64,000 bases of DNA from Isosphaeraceae bacterium EP7 (GTDB lineage Bacteria; Planctomycetota; Planctomycetia; Isosphaerales; Isosphaeraceae): contig CP151667.1 of assembly GCA_038400315.1 (NCBI GenBank), positions 5,405,174 to 5,469,173 on the forward strand. The letters run 5' to 3'. This document shows, in pieces, positions 26,574 to 37,621 of the stretch. A program made the translations under genes and the position numbers. Under the pieces are notes generated by a model. It had not been told where the DNA came from, ran no database searches, and was given only the letters and a program-made list of their open reading frames with translations. Position 1 is the stretch's first letter. The number at the start of each line of letters is the position of its first letter.

Positions 26574-27476
26574 TCATCGCCAGTCGGCAAACCAGGCGGG
26601 CATATCGCTCGCCGGCCTCGCCACCGAGGCCCTCGGCGTCGGCCTCGCCGGCTTCACCTCGATCCGATCCGAGGCTGTCCACTGAGCCGCCGCGTACAAG
26701 TTCACCCTGCGCCCGGAGGCCCTGGCTGCTTTGCGTGCGGCGCGAAGCGCCAGGGCGGGCTCGTTGCACTGCTCGCTCAGGTGCAGCAAAACCACGTCTC
26801 GAACCGAGGCCCGGCCCGATCGCCCTAGCACCGAGGCGAGCAAGGCCGCCCCCTGTTCGTTCGACAGGTGCCCGTGCTCGCCCAGCACCCGCGCGATCAG
26901 CGAGGGCGATCGCCCCGAGGTGCGCTGGAGCTTGACGTCGTGGTTGAACTCCAGAGCCAGCAGGTCGACGTCCGCCATCGCGTCGGCCATCGGGTCCGAC
27001 CAGCTCCCGGTGTCGCTCAGGAACCCGATCGCCGCCGGCCGCCCTCGCCGCCCGCCGTGCACTTCGACCCGGAAGCCATAGGTCGGCCCCGCGTCATGTC
27101 GCAGTGTGACAGGGTCGACCCTTGCGCCTGAGGGGACCAGGAACGGCTCATCGCCATACCATCGCACCTTTTCGGCCGCCAGAAGTGCCTTGAACCCGCT
27201 CGACCAGGCCAGTTGCGGCCCGTGCCCCTCGTGCACGTAGAGGCAGATGCCCAGCCGGGCCATCCACCGCAGGGTCGCGTTATTGACGTGGTCGCCGTGC
27301 GTGTGCGTCAGCACGACCGCCGCCACCGATCCCCAGGCCGCGCCGACGCTGGCCATCCGCGCGGCCAGCGCCCGAGGCCCCAGGCCGACGTCGATCAGGA
27401 GCCCCGCGCCATCCGTCCGGATGAGCGACGAGTTGCCCCGAGATCCACTGCCCAGGACGCAAAATTCGACGGGCAT
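26574..27476 (-). CDS. MBL-fold metallohydrolase (YycJ/WalJ-like)
   Basis: A 300-residue metallo-beta-lactamase-fold hydrolase. It starts FCVLGSGSRGNSSLI and has ILxDVG-like LLIDVGLGPR, the metal motif LTHTHGDHVNN, FLSDTGSW, and LALEFNHDVKL, which closely follows YycJ/WalJ proteins. Those are believed to be nucleases or phosphodiesterases acting in DNA or cell-wall control, but the activity is not settled. The C-terminal 60 residues are basic and Pro-rich. ATG 27476 is chosen because it begins the family similarity; upstream in-frame sequence is not conserved. It is the first gene of the leftward group ending with the zinc-ribbon gene. Confidence 0.86.
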   Translation of the reverse strand: MPVEFCVLGSGSRGNSSLIRTDGAGLLIDVGLGPRALAARMASVGAAWGSVAAVVLTHTHGDHVNNATLRWMARLGICLYVHEGHGPQLAWSSGFKALLAAEKVRWYGDEPFLVPSGARVDPVTLRHDAGPTYGFRVEVHGGRRGRPAAIGFLSDTGSWSDPMADAMADVDLLALEFNHDVKLQRTSGRSPSLIARVLGEHGHLSNEQGAALLASVLGRSGRASVRDVVLLHLSEQCNEPALALRAARKAARASGRRVNLYAAAQWTASDRIEVKPARPTPRASVARPASDMPAWFADWR

Positions 27477-28164
27477 CGTCGGGCCATCACCCCCGGACAA
27501 GGCCGAGGCCGGGACGTTCCTCCCCCGGCCAGGCCCCGTCACTGTAAGCGAATCCACCCGCACAGGCAAGCCGGTCAGCCCCTCCCGGGCCGCACAGGAG
27601 ACCATCCCTCGATCGGGGACACTCGGGCGATCCGCGGGATTGGCCCGGGCCCGGCCAACGTTCCTTCATCGAATACACATCAATCGCATATCAAATGAAA
27701 CCGATTGCACGAACGTGCCCCCGACCGGATTCGATGGAATCGTCGCGGCCGGAGAGACCTTCCTCTGGAGGTCGCCCCCCGGGGAGAGGGCCTGGTCCCC
27801 TCACGCCGCCGCGGAGCAAGTCCTGCGATCGCGCCAACCAAGCGTCAACGGGTCCCAACCTCGAGGTTTCGACCGTCGCCTGCCAGTGGATGGCTGAATC
27901 CTTGAAGCCACAGCCGACCCCCATCTTTGAGTTCGACGGTCGTTCGTCTTGCCAGCGAGGCAGAGGACTGGCCCCGGACCTTCGTCTGGCTGAAGGAGCC
28001 CTCGTCAGCCGTTGACAATAAAATTTGCGAAATCGAAAGATCGTAGGGAGAGACCGGCTTAAAAATCGGACTATCTTAAGGTGGCGTCTTGTCACTGCCC
28101 ATCGTCCGCAACGCCCAGCAGTGAACACGGATCGACCTCGAGGGGCGACCAATAATCACAGATC
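27477..28164. other. Gene-poor stretch upstream of the IS element
   Basis: No convincing gene in 688 bases. Open frames here lack family features and ribosome binding sites. G+C drops around 28010-28080, where TTGACA at 28012-28017 is followed 18 bases later by the weak AAAGAT; it could be a promoter for the transposase but is not strong. The MBL gene promoter should also be in the left part. Confidence 0.5.
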
Positions 28165-28187
28165 CTAAGTGGTTCATCCGGCAGGTG
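28165..28187 (+). repeat. IS630 left inverted repeat
   Basis: Left terminal repeat of the insertion sequence, containing AGTGGTTCATCCGGCAGGTG. It matches the right end in reverse complement at 20 of 23 positions. Confidence 0.8.
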
Positions 28188-29388
28188 ATTTGCAGGTGGA
28201 TGGAGGTATCTCCCAGGAGACCTCGCCATGGCCGCCCGCGTCCTTCTCCGCCCGATGACGTCCGAGGAGCAGCAGGCCATCGCCGAGTTGCTCCACTCGC
28301 GCACCGCCCCGGTCCGCCTGGTCGAGCGAGCCCGCATCGTCCAGGAGGCCGCCTACGGCCGATCGGCCCCCACCATCGCTGCGGCCCTCGGCTGCTCGCG
28401 GCCGACCGTCTATGCTTGGATCCGTCGCTTCAGCGAGCTGGGCATGGCCGGCCTCCAGGAGCGGCCCCGCGCCGGCCGACCGCCGACCTATACCGTCGAC
28501 CAGCGGGCCGAGGTCCTGGCCGTCGCGCTGACCGCCCCCCAGGACCTGGGCCTGCCCTTCGGCTGCTGGACGCTCGACCGCCTGGAGGCCTACCTCAACG
28601 AGCAGAAGGACATCGCCATCAAGCGGAGTCGGATCGACGAGATCCTCGCGGAGGAGGGCCTCCGCTGGCGCAAGCAGGAGACGTGGTTCGGCGAGCGGGT
28701 GGACCCCGAATTCGCCGAAAAAAGGGGGCCATCGAGCGACTCTACCGCGAGCCTCCGGCGGATTCGGCGGTCGTCTGCCTCGACGAAATGGGGCCGGAGA
28801 GCGCCAAAAGCTTCCCGGGACAGAACCCCCTGCGAACCAAGCCCGAGACGACGGCCGAGGGCAGCCGCCAGCCCGCCGGCCGCGCTCGGCAGGAGGCCGA
28901 CTACGGCCGCCGCGGCAAGGGTTACGTCTTCGGCGCCTTCCGACCCGCCACTGGCGAAGCCTTCACCCGCCCCTACGACAGCCGCTCGACCCGCAACTGG
29001 GTCGAGTTCCTCGGCCAGGTCGAGGCGTGGGTCCCGGCGGACGCCGAACGGGTCTACGCCATCCTCGACAACCTGAGCGCCCACCGCGCCACCGACGTGC
29101 TGCTGTTCAGCCTGGCCCATCCCCGCTGGGAGTTCGTCTTCCAGCCAGTCTCCGCGGCGTACCTGAACCTGATCGAGCCGTGGTGGAAGGTGCTGAGAAG
29201 CCTGGCGTTGAAGGGCCGCCGGTTCGAGACTTGGGAGGAGATCTGCCAGGCGGTCGAACGAGCGACAGCGTACTGGAACGCGCATCGTCACCCCTTCGTC
29301 TGGGGCCGTCGTCGTCGCCATCAACCACGCCGAACGCCGGGAATCGCCGCCGTACCGGGTGTCAGGACACTTGCCGGATGAGCCACTA
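28166..29388 (+). mobile_element. IS630-family insertion sequence
   Basis: A complete-looking insertion sequence of about 1.22 kb. Imperfect terminal inverted repeats lie at 28165-28187 and 29368-29390, matching at 20 of 23 positions; their shared core is TCATCCGGCA. Both ends are bounded by TA (28166-28167 and 29387-29388), the usual IS630/Tc1 target duplication, and the surrounding bases read CTAAG on both sides. A single transposase occupies the inside, in two frames. Confidence 0.85.
28228..29381 (+). CDS. IS630-family transposase split by a -1 frame change
   Basis: The transposase is encoded in two overlapping frames. The first (from ATG 28228, AGGAG upstream) holds the helix-turn-helix part: IAAALGCSRPTVYAWIRRF, GRPPTY, and the linker ILAEEGLRWRKQETWF. 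Similarity then moves to the -1 frame at the A6G5 tract 28718-28728, continuing KKGAIERLYREPPADS. The DDE catalytic triad is intact in the second frame: D in VCLDEMG (28782), D in ILDNLSAHR (29067) and E in LNLIEPWW (29175). The change could be programmed slippage, as known in other insertion sequences, or an inactivating indel; the phase A_AAA_AGG is not the standard A_AAA_AAG. Without the shift, neither frame alone makes a functional enzyme. Confidence 0.85.
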
Positions 29389-29390
29389 AG
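29368..29390 (-). repeat. IS630 right inverted repeat
   Basis: Right terminal repeat, reading CACTTGCCGGATGAGCCAC on the + strand. It starts inside the last codons of the second transposase frame. Confidence 0.8.
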
Positions 29391-29485
29391 TCCTTTACGA
29401 CAAGAGACTTGACTCCTTCGAATGAGGCCAAGCCGTGCCAATTCAAGAGACCTGGTCCGCGTTCGGCGGCCGGTGAATTCACGAA

Positions 29486-29624
29486 GACGAAACGAACCCG
29501 AGCGTTTATTTAAATCAACATCTGGATCGCAGTCCCGAGAAAACCAAACGAACCCGAGCGTTGATTTCAATCAACACAGCCAACATCGTGGTCCAGCGCC
29601 GAGATGACGAAACGAACCCGAGCC
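29486..29624 (+). repeat. Three spaced copies of AAACGAACCCGAGC
   Basis: The word AAACGAACCCGAGC occurs at 29490, 29546 and 29610, spaced 56 and 64 bases apart. The first two copies continue into near-identical AT-rich tails (GTTTATTTAAATCAACA and GTTGATTTCAATCAACA), giving about 31 shared bases. They lie in the 353-base gene-free gap between the insertion sequence and the next gene (29391-29743); nothing else is seen there. Purpose unknown. Confidence 0.75.
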
Positions 29625-29743
29625 TGGCATCCGGCCCGACCTCGGTGACCACCCGCCTCAACCCAGGCGCCTTGCGACCCGGCACTCGCCCGTGAACAAT
29701 CTAAGATCCGTCCTCGCCCGCTAAATCTGCCGAGGCCTCACCG

Positions 29744-31279
29744 ATGACCCGAACGCCCCGGAAATCCCTGGTCCTCATTGTGGTCGCCCTGCTCGCGGCC
29801 TGTGAGGCCAGGTCCTCCTGCGCTCTTGCCCAGGTGCCCGACCTGGGAGGCGAGATGTCGGACGATTCCGGCATGCCGGCCAAGCGAGGAGGTGCCCGCA
29901 AGAAGGGACGGGTGAGGAGGGTGCCGCTCAAGGCCGGGGCCGAACCTAAGGCCCAGCCCAAAGAAGTCGAAAAGGAGATGGAGAAGGCCGCCGAGCCGGC
30001 TGAGACCAAGGCCGAGGCCGCTCCCGCCGATGCGGCCCTCGTCTTCTCGCGTGACATCGCGCCCGTGCTGGTCGCCAATTGCGCCCGCTGCCACAACGAC
30101 AAGCAGAAGCGCGGTGGGTTCGACCAGACGTCGTTCGCGGGCCTGATGAAGGGGGGCAAGACCGGCCCCGCCATCGTTGCAGGCAAGCCCGAGGAGAGTC
30201 GGCTGTTGCAGATGATCTCCGGAGAGGAGACCCCCAAGATGCCGCCGGGCCAGACGAACCTGGCGCCCGAGACCATCGAGCGGATCGCCAAATGGGTGAA
30301 GGCCGGGGCGATCCTCGACGCCGGCAAGAACCCGACCGCCCCGCTGGCCTCCTACGCCGCCAAGCCCGAGGACATCCGCAAGTCGCAGCTCTCCAAGCTC
30401 AGTCCCTCGGAGCGTGACACAAGGCTCGCCGAGCTGGCCAACGAGCGCTGGAAGAAGGCGAGCCCGTCGGGCCCCAAGCCCGAGATGGTGTCGGTCGACC
30501 GCCTCCACTTCCTCCTCTTCGGCGAGGTCCCCAAGGATCGCGCCATCGCGTCGCTCAAGGTTATCGAAGGGCAATACATCAAGCTCCGGAACCTCCTCTC
30601 GACCCGCGGCAAGCCCACGCCAAACTTCGACGAGAAGGTCAGTATCTACGCCTTCAAAGACCGGGCCACCTATGTCGAGTTCGTCCGCAGCGTCGAGAAC
30701 CGCGAGGTCGAGCAGGGAACTCAGGCCCACGCCAAGCTCGCCGTAGACGGCCCCTATATCGCCTGCATCGCCCCCCAGGCGGGCGGGGCCGAGGCCCCGG
30801 CGACGCAGGCCAAGAAGCCCGGCCGGTCCAGGCGCGACGAGGGGGGCGGAGCCGAACGGACCCTCAATGGGCTGGTAGCTGAAGAGCTTGCCATCGCCGC
30901 GATCAACCAGGCCGGCAAGCCACCCCGCTGGGTGAGCCTCGGCCTGGCCGCCCAGCTCGCCTCGCAGCTCGAGCCCCGCGCCACCTATTACAGGGCGATC
31001 CGCGGGGTCGCCTTCGAACAGGTCCGGCTCGGCTGGATCGCCAAGTCCACCGAGGCCCTGGGTGACGACGCCGACTCCGACAAGGCTCGCGCCGTCGGCT
31101 TCGCCATCTTCGAGTTCCTGGGCAACAACTTCAGCCAGGCTTACCCCGCGTTCATCCTGGGGATGCTCGAAGGGGGGAACAAGTTCGACGAAGTCGTCGC
31201 CGCCTGCCTCGACGCCAATCGTCAGCAGTTCCTCACGACCGCCGGCGAATGGGTTGGCCAGGCCTATGCCCAAAACTGA
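29744..31279 (+). CDS. Planctomycete-type cytochrome c protein with degenerate gluzincin-like C-terminal domain
   Basis: A 511-residue exported protein. A signal peptide (SLVLIVVALLAACEARSS) is followed by a charged Lys/Glu/Ala linker, then a PSCyt1-type cytochrome c domain: FSRDIAPVLVANCARCHND with haem motif C113-x-x-C116-H117, and ETPKMPPG supplying the methionine ligand region. The C-terminal half (VSIYAFKDRATYVEFVRSV, then LVAEELAIAAIN and PPRWVSLGLAAQLAS) has the layout of peptidase-MA/DUF1570 gluzincins, where HExxH and PxWLxEGLAE would be expected; here the zinc histidines are missing, so it is probably not a protease. That reading of the C-terminus is inference. The cupin gene follows after 12 bases. 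Confidence 0.8.
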   Translation: MTRTPRKSLVLIVVALLAACEARSSCALAQVPDLGGEMSDDSGMPAKRGGARKKGRVRRVPLKAGAEPKAQPKEVEKEMEKAAEPAETKAEAAPADAALVFSRDIAPVLVANCARCHNDKQKRGGFDQTSFAGLMKGGKTGPAIVAGKPEESRLLQMISGEETPKMPPGQTNLAPETIERIAKWVKAGAILDAGKNPTAPLASYAAKPEDIRKSQLSKLSPSERDTRLAELANERWKKASPSGPKPEMVSVDRLHFLLFGEVPKDRAIASLKVIEGQYIKLRNLLSTRGKPTPNFDEKVSIYAFKDRATYVEFVRSVENREVEQGTQAHAKLAVDGPYIACIAPQAGGAEAPATQAKKPGRSRRDEGGGAERTLNGLVAEELAIAAINQAGKPPRWVSLGLAAQLASQLEPRATYYRAIRGVAFEQVRLGWIAKSTEALGDDADSDKARAVGFAIFEFLGNNFSQAYPAFILGMLEGGNKFDEVVAACLDANRQQFLTTAGEWVGQAYAQN

Positions 31280-31291
31280 ACGGACCCATTC

Positions 31292-31627
31292 ATGAGCGAC
31301 GAAAACTACTTCATCGAGCGGGGAAGCGGATCACGCCACCCCCTCTTCCCCGGCGTGGTGGCCCTCACCACGACGGGCCAGGGGATGACCCTCTCGGTCG
31401 TCAATTTCGAGGCCGGCTCCGTCGTCCCCGAGCACGCCCACCCGCACGAGCAGATGGGCGTCATGTTGAGCGGGAGCCTGACCTTCCACGTCGGCGGCAA
31501 GACCAGGGTCCTCGGCCCCGGGGACCAGTGGCGGATCCCCGGCGGAGTCGCCCACCGGGTCGAGGCCACCCACGGCCCGGCCGTCGCCCTCGACGCCTTT
31601 CACCCCGTCCGCGACGACTATCGCTGA
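31292..31627 (+). CDS. Small cupin-domain protein
   Basis: A 111-residue single-domain cupin. The two metal-binding motifs are present: GSVVPEHAHPHEQMGVMLSG (two His, a Glu-like position and GxxxG) and PGDQWRIPGGVAHRVEA. Such proteins bind a metal and act as isomerases, dioxygenases or ligand sensors; the substrate is not inferable. It is 12 bases downstream of the cytochrome c protein gene, so probably co-transcribed, and its stop is eight bases from the convergent ggt stop. Confidence 0.88.
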   Translation: MSDENYFIERGSGSRHPLFPGVVALTTTGQGMTLSVVNFEAGSVVPEHAHPHEQMGVMLSGSLTFHVGGKTRVLGPGDQWRIPGGVAHRVEATHGPAVALDAFHPVRDDYR

Positions 31628-31635
31628 CGCCCCGG

Positions 31636-33384
<1,749 letters not shown>

Positions 33385-33504
33385 TCGTGGGGACCTCCGT
33401 CGTATCTCGTGTCTCGCCCGCCTCGACCTAACCCGTCGATGTTATCGCATATGACGGCCGAATTCCCGCGGTGCCGGGAGAAATCGCCGCATCTCCCTTT
33501 GATG

Positions 33505-33533
33505 TTGACCGAATCCGGGTCAATCTCTAAAGT
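33505..33533 (+). promoter_or_regulatory. Sigma70-like promoter for the isomerase gene
   Basis: TTGACC at 33505-33510 and TAAAGT at 33528-33533 with exactly 17 bases between, in the divergent gap between ggt and the isomerase gene. Predicted leader to the ATG at 33609 is about 70 bases. Confidence 0.5.
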
Positions 33534-33608
33534 CCCGCCCATTCCATCCCGGAACTTGAATCGATTTCGGGATTCGTGGGGACCACGCCCGGCAGGAGGC
33601 TCAGCGTG

Positions 33609-34892
33609 ATGTTCGCGACGGCGCAAACTCGACATTTCCGGCGGATGGCCGCCCTCTCCCTGGCCCTGACCTCTGCGGTCGGCACCAGCCATGGCCAGGT
33701 CGCGCCCAAGGCGCAAGCCCAGGCCCAGGCCGATGCCTCCAAGGTAAGGGTCGGCGTCAAGGCGATCCCGGTCAACCCGGGCGACGCCATCGCCACGATC
33801 AACGGTGAGCCGATCACCCGCCAGCAGCTCGCCGACGAGGCCGTCGCCCGCAAGGGTACCGAGATCCTCGAGACGATGATCGCCCGCAAGCTCATCGACC
33901 AGGCGATCAAGGCCCACAAGCTCGACGTCACCGCCGACGAGATCAACCAGGAGATCGAGAACACCGCCCAGCGCATGGCCGGCGTCACTCGCGAAGCCTG
34001 GCTCAGGTCGCTTGAGAAAGAACGCGGCATCAGCCCGGTGATGTACGCCCGCGACGTCATCTACCCGGCCCTGGCCCTGCGCAAGCTGGCCACGCCGCGC
34101 GTGCAGGTCACCGAGAAGGAAATCGACTCCGCCTTCGACGCCTCCTACGGCGCCAAGGTCCGGTGCCGGATCATCATGGTGACCAAGCTGCGTGAGGCCC
34201 AGGAGATCTGGGAGCAGCTCAAGAAGAACCCGGCCGGCTTCGAGAAGATCGCGCAGGAGAGGTCGACCGACTCGGCCACCCGCTCGCTGGGCGGACTGCT
34301 CGCCGAGCCGATCTCGCGCCACGCCTATCCCCTGGGCGTCTCGACGGCCGTCTACCGTCAGCTCTACGACGGCGACCCCGAGGACAAGGACCCGGCCCAC
34401 AAGCCGAAGGACGGCGACTTCACCGGCCCGGTGCAGGTCGAGGAAAGCTCCTGGGTCATCCTCCAGCGCGTCAGCGTCATCGACGCCCAGCCGCAGGTCA
34501 GGACCAACCCGGCCATCCGCGCCCAGCTCAAAGACGTCGTCTTCGAGGCGAAGCTCAAGGACGCCATGTCCAACGTCTTCATGGAGGTGATGGACGCCGC
34601 CGCCATCGAGAACCAGCTCACCGGCTCGACCAAGCTCGCCCACGAAGGCAAGCACGCCGAGTCGCGAGTCGACGGCGACGTCAAGCTGATGTCCAACCCC
34701 CCAGCGGCGGCCAACTCCGCCCCCAAGGGGACCGCACCGGGCACCCCCGGTCGTGCCACCGGCAAGATGGCCTCGCCCGTCGGCCTCTCGGAAGCGGACC
34801 AGAAGCGGTTCGCCGTCCCGAACAAGCCCAAGGCCACCGGCACCATCCCGGTTCCCGTCCCGGCCGCAGCTTCGGCCCCGGCCAAGCCCTGA
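33609..34892 (+). CDS. Exported SurA/PpiC-like peptidyl-prolyl isomerase
   Basis: A 427-residue periplasmic chaperone/isomerase. A signal peptide (RMAALSLALTSAVGTSHGQ) is followed by a SurA-type N-terminal helical part (IATINGEPITRQQLADEAV, LIDQAIKAHKLDVTADEINQ) and a parvulin-like domain (VRCRIIMVTKLREAQEIWEQ, then KIAQERSTDSATRSLGG and GDFTGPVQVEESSWVILQR). The C-terminal 100 residues are Pro/Ala-rich and look disordered. It probably helps fold outer-membrane or secreted proteins. ATG 33609 has AGGAGG nine bases upstream; an in-frame ATG at 33576 has no such site. Confidence 0.85.
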   Translation: MFATAQTRHFRRMAALSLALTSAVGTSHGQVAPKAQAQAQADASKVRVGVKAIPVNPGDAIATINGEPITRQQLADEAVARKGTEILETMIARKLIDQAIKAHKLDVTADEINQEIENTAQRMAGVTREAWLRSLEKERGISPVMYARDVIYPALALRKLATPRVQVTEKEIDSAFDASYGAKVRCRIIMVTKLREAQEIWEQLKKNPAGFEKIAQERSTDSATRSLGGLLAEPISRHAYPLGVSTAVYRQLYDGDPEDKDPAHKPKDGDFTGPVQVEESSWVILQRVSVIDAQPQVRTNPAIRAQLKDVVFEAKLKDAMSNVFMEVMDAAAIENQLTGSTKLAHEGKHAESRVDGDVKLMSNPPAAANSAPKGTAPGTPGRATGKMASPVGLSEADQKRFAVPNKPKATGTIPVPVPAAASAPAKP

Positions 34893-34926
34893 TCCGAGTC
34901 TGGGACAAGCCAACCATCCAACGGCA

Positions 34927-34961
34927 AGAGGCCGGCCGGGGTCACACCCCGGCCGGCCTCT
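34927..34961 (+). terminator. Rho-independent-like terminator of the isomerase gene
   Basis: Perfect 16-bp stem (34927-34942 and 34946-34961) with a three-base loop CAC, followed by GTTATATT. It lies 35 bases after the stop. Confidence 0.75.
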
Positions 34962-35173
34962 GTTATATTGAAAGACGAGCGACGAAGTCCGGTTGGGTTG
35001 CGACGAAATGGTGAAAGCTTGGCTCGGCGACGTGCTGTCTCTTGGTACCCACTGAATCGGAAGACCGCCTGTCCTGCCATGAACCTTTCCGCGGACGCTC
35101 CCCACTGATTCCAAGGCCAGACCCGCGACGGCAGACCGCCCCAGAACGACGCGACGCACAGGACGACTCGACG

Positions 35174-36406
35174 ATGCTCGACCATACGACCCATCCCGAC
35201 CACGTGCCCGACTATGACATCGACGTGGCGCCCAGGGTCCGGGCCCTGCCCCCCTACCTGTTCGGCAAGATCAACGAGCTCAAATCGAGCAAGCGGCGAG
35301 CCGGTGTCGACGTCATCGACCTGGGCATGGGCAACCCGACCGACCCGCCCGAGTCGTGGGTCATCGACAAGCTCTGCGAGGCCGCCAGGGACACCCGCAA
35401 CCACCGCTACAGCGTGGCCTCAGGCGTGTTGAACCTCCGCCGCGAGGTGGCCGCCCGCTACGACCGCCGCTTCGGAGTCTCGATCGACCCCGACCAGGAG
35501 GTCGTGACCACGATCGGCTCGAAGGAAGGCTTCAGCCACATGTGCCTGGCCCTGCTGGGGCCGGGAGACACCGCGCTGGTGCCCGCGCCCAGCTTCCCGG
35601 TGCACGTCCATGCCATTGCCCTGGCCTCGGCCAACGCCATCGCGCTGGACGCCCGAGACCCGGCCGCCTTCCTTTCTAGCGTCGACAAGGTCTGCGAGAG
35701 CCTGTCACCCAAGCCCAAGATCGTCGTCATCAACTACCCCCACAACCCGACCGGGGCCGTCGTCGAGACCGACTTCTTCAAGGACCTGGTGGCGCTCGCC
35801 CGCAAGCATCGGTTCCACGTCATCAGCGACTTCGCCTATGGCGACATCGGCTTCGACGGCTACCAGCCCCCCAGCTTCCTCTCGGTCCCCGGGGCCAAGG
35901 AAGTTGGCTGCGAGTTCACGACGATGTCCAAGGGCTACAACATGGCCGGCTGGCGCGTCGGCTTCGCCGTGGGCAACCCGGCCATGCTCCGGGCCCTGAA
36001 GGCGATCAAGGGCTACTACGACTACGGGCTGTTCCAGGCCGTGCAGATCGCCGCGATCGTGGCGCTGCGGCATGGCGAGGAAGCCAGGCTCGCCCAGGTG
36101 GCCGAGTACCAGATGCGCCGCGATGTGCTGGTCGACGGCGTCCGGCGAATGGGCTGGGAGGTCGAGACGCCTCGCGCCGGCATGTTCGCCTGGGCGAAGA
36201 TTCCCGAGCCCTGGGCCCAGATGGGCTCGATCGACTTCGCCATGAAGCTTCTGGACGAGGCCGAGGTCGCCGTCAGCCCCGGCCGTGGCTTCGGCGAAGT
36301 GGGCGAAGGCTACCTTCGGCTCGCCCTGGTCGAGAACGAGCAGCGACTCAGGCAGGCCGTCCGCCAGATAAGCCGCTGCCTGAAGGGCGACCGCACGCCC
36401 GTCTGA
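35174..36406 (+). CDS. alaC: AlaC-like alanine aminotransferase
   Basis: A 410-residue class I PLP aminotransferase. It follows E. coli AlaC along its length ([64 protein letters not shown]), with the PLP lysine K253 in [14 protein letters not shown]. AlaC makes alanine from pyruvate and glutamate; related proteins include LL-diaminopimelate aminotransferase, so the substrate is not certain. ATG 35174 fits the family start; the in-frame extension upstream is not similar to the family. It ends nine bases from the convergent YacL-like gene. Confidence 0.88.
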   Translation: MLDHTTHPDHVPDYDIDVAPRVRALPPYLFGKINELKSSKRRAGVDVIDLGMGNPTDPPESWVIDKLCEAARDTRNHRYSVASGVLNLRREVAARYDRRFGVSIDPDQEVVTTIGSKEGFSHMCLALLGPGDTALVPAPSFPVHVHAIALASANAIALDARDPAAFLSSVDKVCESLSPKPKIVVINYPHNPTGAVVETDFFKDLVALARKHRFHVISDFAYGDIGFDGYQPPSFLSVPGAKEVGCEFTTMSKGYNMAGWRVGFAVGNPAMLRALKAIKGYYDYGLFQAVQIAAIVALRHGEEARLAQVAEYQMRRDVLVDGVRRMGWEVETPRAGMFAWAKIPEPWAQMGSIDFAMKLLDEAEVAVSPGRGFGEVGEGYLRLALVENEQRLRQAVRQISRCLKGDRTPV

Positions 36407-36415
36407 CCAAGGGTC

Positions 36416-37531
36416 TCAGGCCGGGGTCGGCCGACGCGGGCCTTCCCCGGTCTCGGTCACTTCGCGGGCGGTCGTCGCGTCATTCTGGACGGCGTGATTG
36501 CCCGACCCGCGAGGTCCGGGGCCTTCCACTCGGCCGAAGATCATCCGGCCGGCGCTGGTCTGGAGCACGCTCGTCACCGTCAGGCGGACCATCTCGCCCA
36601 GGTGATTGATCCCCTGCTCGGTGACGACCATCGTGCCGTCGTCCAGATAGCCGACCCCCTGCCCCGGCTCCTCGCCGCGTTTGATCAGCTTGACGGTGAG
36701 GTATTCGCCCGGCAGCACGATCGGCTTCATCGCGTTGGCCAGGTCATTCAGGTTGATGACCTCGACGCCTTGCAGCCGCGCGATCTTGTTCAGGTTGTAG
36801 TCGTTGGTGACAACCTTGCCATTGAGGTGCTTGGCCAGCACGACGAGCCGCTGGTCGACTTCGCGGATGCCGGCAAGCTCGGGGATCTCGGCGTCGTGGA
36901 TCTTCACCTCGATGCCGGGCATCTTCTGGAGCCGGTTGAGGATATCCAGGCCCCGCCTCCCTCGGTTTCGCCGGAGCTTGTCGGAGCTGTCGGCGATCCC
37001 CTGAAGCTCCTGGAGCACGAACCTGGGGACGAGCATCGGCTGGTCGATGATCTTGGCCTCGGCGACGTCGGCGATCCGGCCGTCGATGACCACGGACGTG
37101 TCGAGGATCAACGGGCGCGAGCCCTTGACCTCCTTGGAGAACTCCATGTACGGGATGATGAACCGGAAGTCGTCCTTGGTCTGGAGGATCGTGCTGACGC
37201 AGAGGTAGCAGATCACGATGGCCAGCAGCCCGCCGATGACCTTGCGGACCTCTTCGCCGTGGAAAAAGAGGTTGAGCGTCGGCTCCAGGGCGCTCGCGGT
37301 CAGGTCGCTGAGGATCAGGCCGACGATCAGGCCGAAGTAGACCGCGGAGATGGTCTGGATCTTCTTGCGCGGGGTGAGGATGTCGACCACGATCAGGGCG
37401 ACGGCACCGAGCAGCAACGAGAAGAAGACCGTCAGGCTGGAGACGCTGAGGCCGGTCGGGAAGCCGGCCAGTCGGGTTGCGAGCCCCGCGACGACCAGCA
37501 CGAACGAGGCCCGGACGATATTAATAAGCAT
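36416..37531 (-). CDS. PIN/TRAM-domain membrane protein (YacL-like)
   Basis: A 371-residue protein of the YacL type. Four membrane helices fill the first 120 residues (for example VSSLTVFFSLLLGAVALIVV and VIGGLLAIVICYLCVSTIL), then a PIN nuclease domain starts LILDTSVVIDGRIADV and has KVVTNDYNLNKIARLQGV, and a TRAM RNA-binding domain follows (PGEYLTVKLIKRGEEPGQG, VGYLDDGTMVVTEQG). The acidic PIN residues appear present, so RNase activity is likely but unproven for this family. The tail after the TRAM domain is basic and Pro/Gly-rich. It is widely conserved in Gram-positives and planctomycetes. Confidence 0.9.
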   Translation of the reverse strand: MLINIVRASFVLVVAGLATRLAGFPTGLSVSSLTVFFSLLLGAVALIVVDILTPRKKIQTISAVYFGLIVGLILSDLTASALEPTLNLFFHGEEVRKVIGGLLAIVICYLCVSTILQTKDDFRFIIPYMEFSKEVKGSRPLILDTSVVIDGRIADVAEAKIIDQPMLVPRFVLQELQGIADSSDKLRRNRGRRGLDILNRLQKMPGIEVKIHDAEIPELAGIREVDQRLVVLAKHLNGKVVTNDYNLNKIARLQGVEVINLNDLANAMKPIVLPGEYLTVKLIKRGEEPGQGVGYLDDGTMVVTEQGINHLGEMVRLTVTSVLQTSAGRMIFGRVEGPGPRGSGNHAVQNDATTAREVTETGEGPRRPTPA

Positions 37532-37621
37532 GTCGTTATACCTGACAGGCGGCAGAAGTCCGCGTCGTCGGAAAGGTTCGAGTGGGGGCCGCGGTGCGGG
37601 CCGTTGAACTCTCGGCCCGCG

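Noticed and set aside
27691-28152. 153-codon minus-strand frame between the MBL gene and the IS
   Set aside because: No motif, no ribosome binding site, and the composition changes along it; treated as non-coding.
29486-29624. Possible CRISPR array
   Set aside because: Only three copies of a 14-base word, with part of the intervening sequence also shared, and no cas genes in the window.
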